Positions 50,219 to 60,497 of a stretch of 64,000 nt of DNA are shown one piece after another. Within the stretch, counting starts at the first letter, position 1. Each line of letters starts with the position of its first letter. The notes under the pieces were generated by a model that was given only the letters and a program-made list of their open reading frames with translations, was not told where the DNA came from and did no database searches. The position numbers were made by a program, and so were the translations under genes. The stretch comes from Ancylobacter vacuolatus (GTDB lineage Bacteria; Pseudomonadota; Alphaproteobacteria; Rhizobiales; Xanthobacteraceae): NCBI RefSeq assembly GCF_030813595.1, contig NZ_JAUSUH010000008.1, positions 171,028 through 235,027 of the forward strand. Direction: 5' to 3'.

Positions 50219-51019
50219 ATGCCCCATCCCGCACCCATCCGCATCGGCGTCGGTGGCTGGACCTTCGAGCCCTGGCGCGGCGTGTTCTACCCTGAAGGGC
50301 TGACCCAGAAGCGCGAGCTGGAGTATGCCGGCTCGAAGCTCACCGCCATCGAGATCAACGGCACCTATTACGGCTCGCAGAAGCCCGAAAGCTTCGCCAG
50401 ATGGCGGGCCGAGACGCCGGAAGACTTCGTCTTCGCGCTGAAGGGCCCCCGCTTCACCACCAATCGCCGCGTGCTCAGCGACGCGGGTGAGTCCATCGAA
50501 CGCTTCTTCACCAGCGGCGTCACCGAGCTGAAGGAAAAGCTCGGCCCGGTGAACTGGCAGTTCATGCCCACCAAGAAATTCGATCCGGACGATTTCGAAG
50601 GCTTCCTCAAGCTGCTGCCCAAGCGCGTCGACGGTCATGACATCCGCCACGCGGTGGAGGTGCGGCATGAGAGCTTCAAGACGCCGGATTTCGTCGCGCT
50701 GGCCCGGGACTATGGCGTCGCCATCGTCCATGCCGGCGACAGCGATTTTCCCGTGATCGCCGATGTCACCGCCCCCTTCGTCTATGCCCGCATCATGGGA
50801 ACGAGGGAGGACGAGGCGCTGGGCTATTCCCCTGAGACGCTCGACGGCTGGGCCGGCGCGGCGAAGGCGTGGGCGAAGGGCGGGACGCCGCCCGCTCTCC
50901 AGCCGGCGCTGCTCACCCCGCCCGCGGACGTCGCGCCGCGCGAGGTGTTCCTGTTCGTCATCTCGGGCTTCAAGCCGCGCAACCCCGCCGCCGCCATGGC
51001 GCTCATCGCGCGGGTGTGA
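50219..51019 (+). CDS. DUF72 domain-containing protein
   Basis: 266 residues. IRIGVGGWTFEPWRGVFYP at the N-terminus, EINGTYYGSQKPESFARW, the central AVEVRHESF and C-terminal VISGFKPRNPAAA are DUF72 hallmarks, a TIM-barrel-like family with unknown activity. Length is normal. A broken partial copy lies 2.5 kb to the left, showing that this gene was duplicated together with material from the E1-like gene. Confidence 0.92.
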   Translation: MPHPAPIRIGVGGWTFEPWRGVFYPEGLTQKRELEYAGSKLTAIEINGTYYGSQKPESFARWRAETPEDFVFALKGPRFTTNRRVLSDAGESIERFFTSGVTELKEKLGPVNWQFMPTKKFDPDDFEGFLKLLPKRVDGHDIRHAVEVRHESFKTPDFVALARDYGVAIVHAGDSDFPVIADVTAPFVYARIMGTREDEALGYSPETLDGWAGAAKAWAKGGTPPALQPALLTPPADVAPREVFLFVISGFKPRNPAAAMALIARV

Positions 51020-51032
51020 GCGCCACTCAAAG

Positions 51033-51120
51033 CGTCATCCCGGATGGCCGAAGGCCGATCCGGGATCGCGTGCGGGTTGGAGTGCGCTCCCGGCTCTCGC
51101 TGCGCTTGGCCGGGATGACG
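51033..51120. repeat. Palindromic intergenic repeat between convergent genes
   Basis: CGTCATCCCGG (51033-51043) is the inverse of CCGGGATGACG (51110-51120), enclosing an inner hairpin ATCCCGGATGGCC...GGCCGATCCGGGAT. This CGTCATCCCGG type of element is common between genes in alphaproteobacteria and can act as a terminator for both flanking genes. Confidence 0.7.
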
Positions 51121-51146
51121 ACACTTGGCAGGAGGGGCGCCGCGGC

Positions 51147-53522
51147 TTACTTGCCCCCCGCCCACACCCAGTCGCGGATTTCCGGCATGTCGAGGCCGTG
51201 CGCGCGGATGTAGCGGGCGTGCTCGGTCAGCTTGTCGCGGATCGCCTGCCGCACATGGGTGTTGGTCTTCAGCTGCGGCACCCGATCCAGCACATCGGCG
51301 ACGAGATGGAAGCGGTCGAGCCGGTTGCGCACCACCATGTCGAACGGCGTGGTGGTGGAGCCTTCCTCGACATAGCCGCGCACATGCATGTTGTCGTGGT
51401 TGGTGCGGCGATAGGCGAGGCGGTGGATCAGCCAGGGATAGCCGTGATAGGCGAAGATGACCGGCTTGTCGGTGGTGAACAGCGCGTCGAATTCCGCGTC
51501 GGACAGCCCGTGCGGGTGCTCGGATTTCGGCTGCAGTGTCATCAGGTCGACCACGTTGACGACCCGCACCTTCAGCTCGGGGAAATAGCCGCGCAGCAAT
51601 TCGGCGGCGGCCAGCGTCTCCAGCGTCGGCACGTCGCCGGCGCAGGCCAGCACCACGTCGGGGTCGCTACCGGCGTCGGTCGAGGCCCATTCCCACATGC
51701 CGATGCCCGTGGCGCAGTGCTTGATCGCGCTGTCCATGTCGAGCCATTGCGGCGCGGGCTGCTTGCCGGCGACGATCACGTTCACCCGGTTCCATGAGCG
51801 CAGGCAGTGGTCGGTGACATAGAGCAGCGTGTTGGCATCCGGCGGCAGGTAGACGCGCACGATCTCCGCCTTCTTGTTCACCACATGGTCGATGAAGCCG
51901 GGGTCCTGGTGGCTGAAGCCATTATGGTCCTGCCGCCAGACATGCGAGGTGAGCAGATAGTTCAGCGAGGCGATCGGGCGGCGCCATTCCACCTCCTTCG
52001 ACGATTTCAGCCATTTGGCGTGCTGGTTGAACATCGAATCGATGATGTGGATGAACGCCTCGTAGCAGGAGAACAGCCCGTGGCGGCCGGTGAGGAGATA
52101 GCCCTCCAGCCAGCCCTGGCACATATGCTCGGACAGCATCTCCATCACCCGCCCATCGCGGGCGAGGTGGTCGTCATAGGAGAGCGTTTCCGCCTCCCAG
52201 GCGCGGTTGGTCACCTCGAACAGCGCCTGCAGCCGGTTTGAGGCGGTCTCGTCGGGGCCGAAGACGCGGAAATTCTTCGAGGCCTCGTTTTCCTTCATCA
52301 CATCGCGCAGGAAGCAACCCATCACATAGGTCGATTCCAGCTCGCGATCGCCGGGCCGGGCGACTTCCACCGCGTAGTTGGTGAAATCAGGCAGCCGCAG
52401 CGGGCGGCGCAGCGCCCCGCCATTGGCGTGCGGGTTGGCGCTCATGCGCTTCACCCCTTCCGGGGCGAGCGAGGCGATCTCGGGCTTGAGGCGTCCCGCC
52501 TCGTCGAACAGTTCTTCCGGCCGGTAGCTCTTAATCCAGTCTTCGAGCAGCACGAGGTGCTCGGGCTTCGACATGTCGGAGAACGGCACCTGGTGAGAGC
52601 GCCAGAAGCCTTCCGCCTTCTTGCCGTCGACTGTCTTCGGGCCGGTCCAGCCCTTGGGGGAGCGCAGCACGATCATCGGCCAGCGCGGACGGTCGGTGGC
52701 GCCGCGGGTGCGCGCCGCCTCCTGGATCGCCCGGATCTTGCCGAAGGCCTCGTCGAACGCGGCCGCCATCGCCTGGTGCATCGGCTCGGGGTCTTCGCCC
52801 TCGACGAAGATCGGGTCGTAGCCATAGCCCTGCATCAGCGCCGCCAGTTCCTCATGCGGGATGCGGGCGAGAATGGTGGGGTTGGCGATCTTGTAGCCGT
52901 TGAGGTGCAGGATCGGCAGCACCGCGCCGTCGCTGGCGGGGTTGAGGAATTTGTTGCCGTGCCAGGAGGTGGCGAGCGGGCCGGTCTCCGCTTCGCCGTC
53001 GCCGACCACGCAGGCGACGATCAGTTCCGGGTTGTCCAGCACCGCGCCATAGGCGTGGCTGAGCGAATAGCCGAGCTCGCCGCCCTCATGGATCGAGCCG
53101 GGGGTCTCCGGCGCGGCATGGCTGGGAATGCCGCCGGGAAAGGAGAACTGGCGAAAAAGCCGGCACAGGCCGCCCTCGTCGCGCGAGATGTCCGGGTACA
53201 GCTCGCTATAGGTGCCCTCAAGATAGGTCGAGGCCACCACGCCGGGCGCGCCATGGCCGGGGCCGGCCATGAACAGCACGTCGGCGCCGGTGTCGCGAAT
53301 GACGCGGTTGAGGTGGACATAGAGGAAGTTCAGCCCCGGCGTCGTGCCCCAATGGCCGAGCAGGCGCGGCTTCACATGCTCGAGGGTCAGCTTCTCGCGC
53401 AGCAGCGGGTTGGCAAGCAGATAGATCTGCCCGACCGAGAGGTAGTTTGCCGCGCGCCACCAGGCGTTCATGCGATCGACAAGAGCAGGGCTGAGCGTGT
53501 CCGTCGCCGGTTGGGTCGCCAT
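51147..53522 (-). CDS. xfp: Phosphoketolase (xylulose-5-P/fructose-6-P)
   Basis: 791 residues, ThDP-dependent. N-terminal [54 protein letters not shown] and [13 protein letters not shown] with catalytic His residues visible. The enzyme splits xylulose-5-P or fructose-6-P with phosphate to acetyl phosphate and a smaller sugar phosphate. Full family length. ATG at 53522 has AAAGGA 8 nt upstream. Lies 54 nt downstream of an alcohol dehydrogenase gene, so a common transcript is likely; acetyl phosphate can go to acetyl-CoA or acetate. Confidence 0.95.
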   Translation of the reverse strand: MATQPATDTLSPALVDRMNAWWRAANYLSVGQIYLLANPLLREKLTLEHVKPRLLGHWGTTPGLNFLYVHLNRVIRDTGADVLFMAGPGHGAPGVVASTYLEGTYSELYPDISRDEGGLCRLFRQFSFPGGIPSHAAPETPGSIHEGGELGYSLSHAYGAVLDNPELIVACVVGDGEAETGPLATSWHGNKFLNPASDGAVLPILHLNGYKIANPTILARIPHEELAALMQGYGYDPIFVEGEDPEPMHQAMAAAFDEAFGKIRAIQEAARTRGATDRPRWPMIVLRSPKGWTGPKTVDGKKAEGFWRSHQVPFSDMSKPEHLVLLEDWIKSYRPEELFDEAGRLKPEIASLAPEGVKRMSANPHANGGALRRPLRLPDFTNYAVEVARPGDRELESTYVMGCFLRDVMKENEASKNFRVFGPDETASNRLQALFEVTNRAWEAETLSYDDHLARDGRVMEMLSEHMCQGWLEGYLLTGRHGLFSCYEAFIHIIDSMFNQHAKWLKSSKEVEWRRPIASLNYLLTSHVWRQDHNGFSHQDPGFIDHVVNKKAEIVRVYLPPDANTLLYVTDHCLRSWNRVNVIVAGKQPAPQWLDMDSAIKHCATGIGMWEWASTDAGSDPDVVLACAGDVPTLETLAAAELLRGYFPELKVRVVNVVDLMTLQPKSEHPHGLSDAEFDALFTTDKPVIFAYHGYPWLIHRLAYRRTNHDNMHVRGYVEEGSTTTPFDMVVRNRLDRFHLVADVLDRVPQLKTNTHVRQAIRDKLTEHARYIRAHGLDMPEIRDWVWAGGK

Positions 53523-53576
53523 TGCGATGTCCTTTCCAGAACCGTTGCTGAGAGATGAGATAGGGCGCGGGGCGGT

Positions 53577-54560
53577 TTAGGGCACCAGCACCGCCGCGCC
53601 CTGGAAGCGCCCGGCCCGCAGGTCGGCCAGCGCCGCATTGGCGTCTTCGAGGGGATAGGTCGTGGTGGTGGCGTTGATGCCCGCGCGCGGGGCGAGGGCG
53701 AGGAATTCCCGCGCATCCTCGCGGGTGAGGTTGGCCACCGACATGAGCTGCCGCTCCTCCCACAGGAGGGAATAGGGAAATTGCGGGATGTCGCTCATAT
53801 GGATGCCGCCGCACACCACGCGGCCGCCCTTGCGCACCGCGCGCAGGGCCAGAGGCACCAGCGCGCCGACCGGGGCGAAGATCAGGGCGGCGTCGAGCGG
53901 CTCGGGCGGCGCCTCGCCGGACCCGCCCGCCCAGCGCGCGCCGAGCGAGAGGGCCAGTTGCTGGGCGCCGGTGTCGCCGGCGCGGGTGAAGGCGTAGACC
54001 TCGCGCCCCTGCCAGCGGCAGAGCTGGGCGATGAGATGGGCGGCGGCGCCGAAGCCGTAAAGGCCAATCCGCTGCGCCTCGCCCGCCATCTTCAAGGTGC
54101 GCCAGCCGATGAGACCGGCGCACATCAGCGGCGCGGCCGCCACCGGGTCGTCAAAGCCGTCGAGCGGGAAGCAGAAGGCGGCGTCGGCGACCACATGGCT
54201 GGCGAAGCCGCCATCGCGGCTGTAGCCGGTGAAGGCGGGGTCGTCGCACAAATTCTCGCGCTGGCTCGCGCAATAGGGACAGTGGCCGCAGGTGTGGCCG
54301 AGCCACGGCACGCCGACGCGGGCGCCGACAGGCGGGGCGTCGACGCCCGGCCCGTGCGCCTCGACACGGCCGACGATCTCATGGCCGGGGATGATCGGCA
54401 GCGGGCCGGGCGGCAATTCGCCGTCGACGACGTGCAGATCGGTGCGGCAGACGGCGCAGGCCTCCACCCGCACCCTGATCTCGCCGGGCCCCGGCACGGG
54501 CAGGGGGCGCTCTTCAAGACGCAAAGCCTCCCCATAGGCGCGCAGGACCATGGCCTTCAT
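53577..54560 (-). CDS. Zinc-dependent alcohol dehydrogenase
   Basis: 327 residues of the MDR family. Catalytic-zinc residues lie in CAVCRTDLHVVDGEL and IIPGHEIVG; the structural-zinc lobe is CGHCPYCASQRENLC (~95-110). Rossmann loop GLYGFGAAAH follows near residue 165. ATG at 54560 has GAGG upstream. With the downstream phosphoketolase it could reduce or oxidise short-chain aldehydes/alcohols arising from acetyl units. The substrate is not known. Confidence 0.9.
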   Translation of the reverse strand: MKAMVLRAYGEALRLEERPLPVPGPGEIRVRVEACAVCRTDLHVVDGELPPGPLPIIPGHEIVGRVEAHGPGVDAPPVGARVGVPWLGHTCGHCPYCASQRENLCDDPAFTGYSRDGGFASHVVADAAFCFPLDGFDDPVAAAPLMCAGLIGWRTLKMAGEAQRIGLYGFGAAAHLIAQLCRWQGREVYAFTRAGDTGAQQLALSLGARWAGGSGEAPPEPLDAALIFAPVGALVPLALRAVRKGGRVVCGGIHMSDIPQFPYSLLWEERQLMSVANLTREDAREFLALAPRAGINATTTTYPLEDANAALADLRAGRFQGAAVLVP

Positions 54561-54739
54561 CGACGAACCTCGCGGGTGATGGAGGCGGCATCCAACAGGC
54601 TCATGGCCGTCCCTTCGTTGATCGCGGTCAAGACGTGGGTGCAAATGAGGTCTACTCATGCACATCTGTTCACGGAAAGCTTGGCGGATGGGGCGCGCGC
54701 CAGGCTCCCAGTGGTCGAGTGCAATCCTACGGAGGCACG

Positions 54740-55789
54740 ATGGCAGGTCAGCGACGGTCCCATGCATTCTTTCTCGCTCTCGCCCTCTCAGTCGGTCTGG
54801 CACTCCCGGCCGGCGCGCAGGAGAACGCGGCCGGCAACCCGCCCGCCGGTCTCACCGCGCGGCTGCAGGCGCTGATCGGCAAGCTCACCGGCAGCGGCCT
54901 GCCGGCCGGCATCGTTTCCACCAATGGGCGGATCGAGGCCGAGCAGGTGCTGGTCGCCGCCAAGCTCGCCGGCCGGGTGCTGGCGGTGCTGGCCGAGGAG
55001 GGCCAGACGGTGGAAACCGGGCAGGTGGTCGCCCGCATGGACACGTCCGAGCTGGAAGCCCAGCTCGCCGGGGCGCAGGCGCAGGTGCGCCGGGCGGAGA
55101 AGGCGGTGGCCGAGGCGCAGGCCGCCATCGCCCAGCGCGAGAGCGAGCGCACGCTGGCCGAGCAGGAACATGAACGCGCCGCCAAGCTGAAGGAGAGCGG
55201 CTTCGGCACCATCCAGTCGCTTGATCTGCGCCAGAGCCAGCTCAATGTCGCCCAGGCCGCGCTCAAGGCCGCGCAGGCCGGGCTCGACGAGGCGGAGGCC
55301 TCCACCGATGCGGCGCGGGCTGATGTGGCGCGGGTACAATCGCTGATCGACGATTCCACGCTGCGTGCGCCCCGGCGCGGGCGGGTCGAATATAAGCTGG
55401 TGCAGGCCGGCGAGGTGGTGGCGGCCGGCGCGCCGATCCTCACCCTGCTGGACCTTTCCGACGTCTACATGACCGTGTTCGTGCCGGCGCGCGTCGCCGG
55501 CCGCCTCGCCATGGGCGACGAGGCGCGTATCATCCTCGATCCGGCGCCCGATTACGTGGTGCCGGCCAAAGTCAGCTTCGTCGCCACCGGCGCGCAGTTC
55601 ACGCCGAAATCGGTGGAGACGGCGGACGAGCGCGAGAAGCTGATGTTCCGCGTCAAGCTGCGCATCGCCCCGGAACTGCTGCGCCAATATGAGGACCGGG
55701 TGAAGGCCGGCGTGCGCGGCCTCGCCTATGTCCGCACCGATACGGCCACGCCCTGGCCGGACATGCTCGGCGTCAAGCTGCCGCAATGA
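54740..55789 (+). CDS. HlyD-family periplasmic adaptor (YhiI-like)
   Basis: 349 residues with a Sec signal (HAFFLALALSVGLALPAGAQ). Two lipoyl halves (GRVLAVLAEEGQTVETGQVVARMD and LRAPRRGRVEYKLVQAGEVVAAG) flank an alpha-helical hairpin rich in Ala/Gln/Arg. ATG at 54740 has CGGAGG upstream. Its stop overlaps the next gene as ATGA. It forms an exporter with the RbbA-like and YhhJ-like proteins that follow, the same order as E. coli yhiI-rbbA-yhhJ. Confidence 0.9.
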   Translation: MAGQRRSHAFFLALALSVGLALPAGAQENAAGNPPAGLTARLQALIGKLTGSGLPAGIVSTNGRIEAEQVLVAAKLAGRVLAVLAEEGQTVETGQVVARMDTSELEAQLAGAQAQVRRAEKAVAEAQAAIAQRESERTLAEQEHERAAKLKESGFGTIQSLDLRQSQLNVAQAALKAAQAGLDEAEASTDAARADVARVQSLIDDSTLRAPRRGRVEYKLVQAGEVVAAGAPILTLLDLSDVYMTVFVPARVAGRLAMGDEARIILDPAPDYVVPAKVSFVATGAQFTPKSVETADEREKLMFRVKLRIAPELLRQYEDRVKAGVRGLAYVRTDTATPWPDMLGVKLPQ

Positions 55790-58506
55790 GCGGGGCGCCG
55801 ATGCAACCCGTCCTCGCGCTGTCCGGCGTCACCCACCGCTATGGCAAGACGCTGGCGCTGGATGGCGTCGATCTCGCCGTGCCCGCCGGCTGCATGGCGG
55901 GGCTGATCGGGCCGGACGGGGTGGGCAAGTCGACCCTGCTCGCGCTCGCCGCCGGCGTCACTCGGCTGCAGTCCGGCACGGTGCAGGCGCTGGGCGGCGA
56001 CATGGCGGACCGGCAGTGGCGCCGGCAGGCCGGCGGGCGCATCGCCTATATGCCGCAGGGGTTGGGGCGCAATCTCTACCCGACGCTATCCATCGCGGAA
56101 AATCTCGATTTCTTCGGCCGGCTGTTCGGGCAGGGGGCGGCGGAACGGGCCGAGCGCATCGATGAACTCCTGGCGGCGACGGGGCTGCTGCCCTTCGCCG
56201 CCCGCCCGGCGGGAAAACTCTCCGGCGGCATGAAGCAGAAGCTCGGCATCTGCGCCGCGCTGATCCACGACCCCGATCTCGTCATTCTCGACGAGCCGAC
56301 CACCGGCATCGACCCGCTTTCGCGCCGGCAGTTCTGGGAGCTGATGGCGCGGCTGCGCGAGCGCCGCCCCTCGATGAGCGTCATTGTCGCCACCGCCTAT
56401 ATGGAGGAGGCCGAGCGCTTCGACTGGCTGGCGGCGATGAATGCCGGAAAAGTCCTTGCCACCGGCACCCCGGCCGAGATCCGCGCGCAGGCGGGCGAAG
56501 CGACGCTGGAGCGCGCCTTCGTCGCCCTGTTGCCCGAGGCCGAGCGCGGGCGGGCGGAGCCGCTGCCGGAGCTTCCCCGCGTCACTCATGACGGCGCCCC
56601 AGCGATCGAGGCGACCGGCCTCACCCGCCGCTTCGGCGATTTCGTCGCCGTCGACCATGTGAATTTCCGCATCGAGCGCGGCGAGATCTTCGGCTTTCTC
56701 GGCTCCAACGGCTCGGGCAAGTCGACGACGATGAAGATGCTCACCGGGCTCTTGCCGGCGAGCGAGGGCGAGGCGAAGCTGTTCGGGGCGAAGCTCGACG
56801 GCGACGACATGGCCACCCGCAAGCGCGTCGGCTACATGTCGCAGGCCTTCTCGCTCTATGCCGAACTCACCGTGCGGCAGAACCTTGTCCTGCACGCGCA
56901 GCTTTTCGAGATACCCGACGTCGCCGCGCGCGTTGCCGAAATGGAGGCCCGCTTCGATCTCGCCGGGGTCGCCGAGATGCGGCCCGAGGCGCTGCCGCTC
57001 GGCATCCGCCAGCGGCTCCAGCTGGCGGTGGCGGTGATCCACAAGCCGGAAATCCTCATCCTCGACGAGCCGACCTCCGGCGTCGACCCGGTGGCGCGCG
57101 ACGGCTTCTGGCGCACGCTGATCGAACTGTCGCGCCAGGACGGGGTGACGATCTTCCTCTCCACCCATTTCATGAACGAGGCCGAGCGCTGCGACCGCAT
57201 CTCGCTGATGCATGCCGGCAAGGTGCTGGCCATCGGCACGCCGGAGGCGCTGAAGCGCGAGCGCGGCATGGACACGTTGGAAGAGGTGTTCATCGCCGTG
57301 CTGGAGGAGGCCGGCATGGGCCGGGAGGAGGGGCGCGCCGAGCTGAAAGAGCGCCCCACCGCCCTCGCGCCGGTCAGGCGCTTCGATGCCGGCCGGCTCT
57401 GGGCCTATACTAGGCGCGAGGCGCTGGAGATCGTGCGCGACCCCGCCCGCCTCGCCTTCGCGCTCATCGGGCCGATGCTGCTGCTCTTCACCTTCGGCTA
57501 TGGCATTTCCTTCGATGTCGAGAACCTGCCCTATGCCGCGTTCGACCAGGACCGCAGCGCCCAGAGCCGGCAGGTGCTGGAGAGCTTCGAGGGCTCGCGC
57601 TATTTCGAGACCCACGCGCCGATCGCCTCCATCGAGGAGCTGGACACAAGGCTGAAGAGCGGCGAGCTCAAGCTCGCCATCGAGATCCCGCCCGGTTTCG
57701 GCCGCGACCTCTTGCGCGACCGCCAGCCGGAAATCGGCGTCTGGCTCGACGGCTCGATGCCGTTCCGCGCCGAGACCACGCGCGGCTATGTGCAGGGCAT
57801 CGCCCAGAGTTACCTTGCGGATGCGCAGGAGCGGACCACCGGCACGGCGAGCCCTTCGGCCCCTTTCACCCTTGAGCCGCGCTACCGCTTCAATCAGGCG
57901 TTCAAGAGCGTGAACGCCATGGTGCCGAACGTCATCATGCTGATGCTGGTGCTGATTCCCGCCATCATGTCGGCGCTCGGCGTGGTGAAGGAGAAGGAGA
58001 CCGGCTCGATCACCAATTTCCAGTCGACGCCTGTCACAAAGCTGGAATTCCTCGTCGGCAAGCAATTGCCCTATGTCGCCATCGCCTTTGTCAGCTTCCT
58101 CACCATGGTGGTCGCGGCGCGGCTGGTGTTTGAGGTGCCGGTGAAGGGCTCCTTCGCCACGCTGGCCTTCGGCTCGCTGGTCTATGTGTTCGCCACCACC
58201 GCCTTCGGGCTGCTGGTGTCGAGCTTCGTGAAGAGCCAGGTGGCGGCGATCTTCGCCACCGCCATCATCGCCATCATCCCGGCGGTGAATTTTTCCGGCC
58301 TGCTCACCCCGGTGTCCTCGCTTTCCGGCGGGGCGCGGCTGATGGGGCTGGCCTTCCCCTCGGCCTGGTACCAGCAGGTGAGCGTCGGCGCCTTCACCAA
58401 GGGGCTGGGCCTTGCCTCGCTCTGGCCTGATATCGCCATGGTGTTCGCGCTGGCGCTGGTGTTCATCGCCGGCGCCATGCTGGCGCTGCGCAAGCAGGGG
58501 GCCTGA
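55786..58506 (+). CDS. ABC transporter, two ATP-binding domains fused to ABC-2 permease (RbbA-like)
   Basis: 906 residues, equal to RbbA length. First NBD: GPDGVGKST Walker A (~44), signature LSGGMKQKLGIC, ILDEPTTG. Second NBD: GSNGSGKSTT (~307), a degenerate signature LPLGIRQRLQL (no LSGGQ), ILDEPTSGVD. The ABC-2 permease follows, with one helix at ~558-575 and five or six more from ~705. The degenerate second signature suggests unequal ATP sites. It probably exports a hydrophobic compound or drug with its adaptor. Start ATG 55786, or 55801. Confidence 0.93.
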   Translation: MSGAPMQPVLALSGVTHRYGKTLALDGVDLAVPAGCMAGLIGPDGVGKSTLLALAAGVTRLQSGTVQALGGDMADRQWRRQAGGRIAYMPQGLGRNLYPTLSIAENLDFFGRLFGQGAAERAERIDELLAATGLLPFAARPAGKLSGGMKQKLGICAALIHDPDLVILDEPTTGIDPLSRRQFWELMARLRERRPSMSVIVATAYMEEAERFDWLAAMNAGKVLATGTPAEIRAQAGEATLERAFVALLPEAERGRAEPLPELPRVTHDGAPAIEATGLTRRFGDFVAVDHVNFRIERGEIFGFLGSNGSGKSTTMKMLTGLLPASEGEAKLFGAKLDGDDMATRKRVGYMSQAFSLYAELTVRQNLVLHAQLFEIPDVAARVAEMEARFDLAGVAEMRPEALPLGIRQRLQLAVAVIHKPEILILDEPTSGVDPVARDGFWRTLIELSRQDGVTIFLSTHFMNEAERCDRISLMHAGKVLAIGTPEALKRERGMDTLEEVFIAVLEEAGMGREEGRAELKERPTALAPVRRFDAGRLWAYTRREALEIVRDPARLAFALIGPMLLLFTFGYGISFDVENLPYAAFDQDRSAQSRQVLESFEGSRYFETHAPIASIEELDTRLKSGELKLAIEIPPGFGRDLLRDRQPEIGVWLDGSMPFRAETTRGYVQGIAQSYLADAQERTTGTASPSAPFTLEPRYRFNQAFKSVNAMVPNVIMLMLVLIPAIMSALGVVKEKETGSITNFQSTPVTKLEFLVGKQLPYVAIAFVSFLTMVVAARLVFEVPVKGSFATLAFGSLVYVFATTAFGLLVSSFVKSQVAAIFATAIIAIIPAVNFSGLLTPVSSLSGGARLMGLAFPSAWYQQVSVGAFTKGLGLASLWPDIAMVFALALVFIAGAMLALRKQGA

Positions 58507-58508
58507 GC

Positions 58509-59639
58509 ATGCTGGACGGATTGCTCGCCCGCCTGGCCCGCATCTGGCGCCTCGGCATCAAGGAACTCTACAGCCTGAAGGCCGACCCCGTGCTGGCGGG
58601 GCTGATCCTCTACACCTTCACCGTCGCGGTCTACACCGTGTCCGTGGGTGCCAAGTTCGAGGTCGAGAACGCGGCGGTGGCGGTGGTGGACGAGGACCAG
58701 AGCGCGCTGTCGCGCCGGCTGGGCGACGCGCTGCTGCAACCCTTCTTCAAGGCCCCGGTGCCGATCAGCGCGCGCGAGATCGATGCGGCGATGGATGCGG
58801 GGCGCTATGTCTTCGTGCTCAGCATCCCGCCGAAATTCGAGCACGACCTGATCGCCGGCCGCCAGCCCACTCTCCAGCTCGACATCGACGCGACAGCCAT
58901 GTCGCAGGCCGGCAATGGCGCCGCCTATATCCAGAACATCCTCGTGCAGGAAGTGGCGGCGGCGATGGGCGGAAGCGCCACCTCGCCGGTCAACGTCGTC
59001 ATCCGCCCGAAATTCAACGCCAACCTCACCTCGGCCTGGTTCACCGCGGTCATGCAGGTGATCAACAATGTCACCATGCTCGCCGTCATCCTCTCCGGCG
59101 CGGCGCTGATCCGCGAGCGCGAGCACGGCACGATCGAGCATCTGCTTGTTATGCCGGTGACGCCGATCGAGATCATGCTGGCGAAAATCTGGGCCAATGG
59201 GCTGGTCATCGTGGTAGCGGCGACGCTGTCGCTGCTGATCGTGGTCGAGTGGCTGCTCGGCGTGCCGGTGCAGGGCTCGGTGACGCTGTTCGTCGCCTCC
59301 ATGCTGGTCTACCAGTTCTCGGTGACGGCGCTCGGCATCCTGGTGGCCACGGTGTCGACCTCGATGGCGCAGTTCGGCCTCATCGTCATGCCGGCGCTCA
59401 TCGTCATGAACCTGCTCTCGGGCTCCACCACGCCGATGGAGAGCATGCCGGTCTGGCTGCAGAACGTGATGCAGCTTTCCCCTTCCACCCATTTTGTCGC
59501 CCTCGCCCAGGCGGTGCTCTATCGCGGCGCCGGGCTGTCGGTGATCTGGCCGGACCTGCTGGCGCTCGCCGCCATCGGCGCCGCCTTCTTCGCGCTGGCT
59601 GCGCTGCGCTTCCGCAAGGCGCTGCAAAGCGCGGGGTAG
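58509..59639 (+). CDS. ABC-2 type permease (YhhJ-like)
   Basis: 376 residues: one N-terminal helix (LAGLILYTFTVAVYTVSVGAKF), a large periplasmic domain, then five or six helices including IREREHGTIEHLLVMPVTP, the ABC-2 permease signature. Starts 2 nt after the RbbA-like gene. Completes the exporter with the second permease half. The transported compound is unknown. Confidence 0.92.
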   Translation: MLDGLLARLARIWRLGIKELYSLKADPVLAGLILYTFTVAVYTVSVGAKFEVENAAVAVVDEDQSALSRRLGDALLQPFFKAPVPISAREIDAAMDAGRYVFVLSIPPKFEHDLIAGRQPTLQLDIDATAMSQAGNGAAYIQNILVQEVAAAMGGSATSPVNVVIRPKFNANLTSAWFTAVMQVINNVTMLAVILSGAALIREREHGTIEHLLVMPVTPIEIMLAKIWANGLVIVVAATLSLLIVVEWLLGVPVQGSVTLFVASMLVYQFSVTALGILVATVSTSMAQFGLIVMPALIVMNLLSGSTTPMESMPVWLQNVMQLSPSTHFVALAQAVLYRGAGLSVIWPDLLALAAIGAAFFALAALRFRKALQSAG

Positions 59640-59643
59640 GGGG

Positions 59644-59753
59644 CCTAGAGCACGTCCGCTGAAAGCCGGATCACCTGATGTGCTCTAGGTTTTTGTTTTT
59701 ACACATTTTCTTCACGCGAACCGGAACCCACTTCGCTCGAAAATGCTCTAGGG
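59644..59753. terminator. Inverted repeat and T-rich candidate terminator / dispersed repeat
   Basis: CCTAGAGCAC (59644-59653) is the inverse of GTGCTCTAGG (59680-59689), followed by a T-rich run (59689-59700): a likely terminator for the exporter operon. A third related copy TGCTCTAGGG lies at 59744-59753. TAGAGCA...TGCTCTA elements of this kind recur between genes in Rhizobiales. Confidence 0.65.
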
Positions 59754-60278
59754 CATCTTTGAGGGCAGGTTGATCGCCTCGCCATCAAGGACGAAATGGC
59801 CAAAGCCGCGATGGTGCAGCGTCCTCGGCGCCTTCTGCGCGGGGTCGGTCCACGCCTTCACCACTTCCAGCACGAGGACATTATAGCGCTCCCGCAGCGT
59901 CGTATCGACCACGCGGCATTCGAGATTGGCGAAGCACTCCTTCACCAGCGGCGCGGCGACCTCAGCGGCCGGCAGCGGGGTGAGGCCGGTGCGGGCGAAT
60001 TTGTCGCCGTCGCGGCCCGAGCAATTGCCGACCGCCACGACCTTTTCCGCCAGCTCCACGGTGGGAATGGCGATGACGCATTCCCCGCTCGCCTTCAGCG
60101 CCCGGAAGCTGAAATCGTTCTCGCTGACCACGCAGGCGATGAGCGGCGGGGTGAACTCCACCATCATGTGCCAGGACATGGTCATCACATTCGCCCGTCC
60201 CTGCCATGACGTGGTGAGCAGCACGACGGGGCCGGGCTCGATGAGCCGGTAGACCTGATCGAGGGCAAGCGTCTGCAT
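59748..60278 (-). CDS. Flavin reductase-like FMN-binding protein
   Basis: 176 residues of the flavin reductase/FMN-binding split-barrel fold: PGPVVLLTTSWQGRANVMTMSW, FTPPLIACVVSENDFSFRAL and the cofactor part AIPTVELAEKVVAVGNCSGRDGDKFARTGL. It probably supplies or binds reduced flavin for a partner oxidoreductase not identified here. Single gene, convergent with the exporter operon. Confidence 0.88.
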   Translation of the reverse strand: MQTLALDQVYRLIEPGPVVLLTTSWQGRANVMTMSWHMMVEFTPPLIACVVSENDFSFRALKASGECVIAIPTVELAEKVVAVGNCSGRDGDKFARTGLTPLPAAEVAAPLVKECFANLECRVVDTTLRERYNVLVLEVVKAWTDPAQKAPRTLHHRGFGHFVLDGEAINLPSKMP

Positions 60279-60497
60279 GGCCGGGTGCTCCGAGGGCAGC
60301 TGTTCGCAGGATAACGCGCCGGCCCGGGGCCGCAGTCCGCAATCCCCCTCTTGTGCGCCGCAGCGATTGGAATTTTAATGGCGCATCGCGGCGACAAGGA
60401 CGTTGCCCGCGATGCGGCAGGGATTGCCGGCAGCCCCTTTTGCGGGCCGTCGATTCCTGCGTGGGGAGACGGCCGCACCCTTCTCGCGGAGTCCCCC

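Noticed and set aside
51033..51120. CRISPR array
   Set aside because: The element is a single nested palindrome without regularly spaced direct repeats.
56086..58065. Long minus-strand open frame opposite the RbbA-like gene
   Set aside because: Antisense to both ATP-binding domains; composition and lack of motifs show it is not coding.
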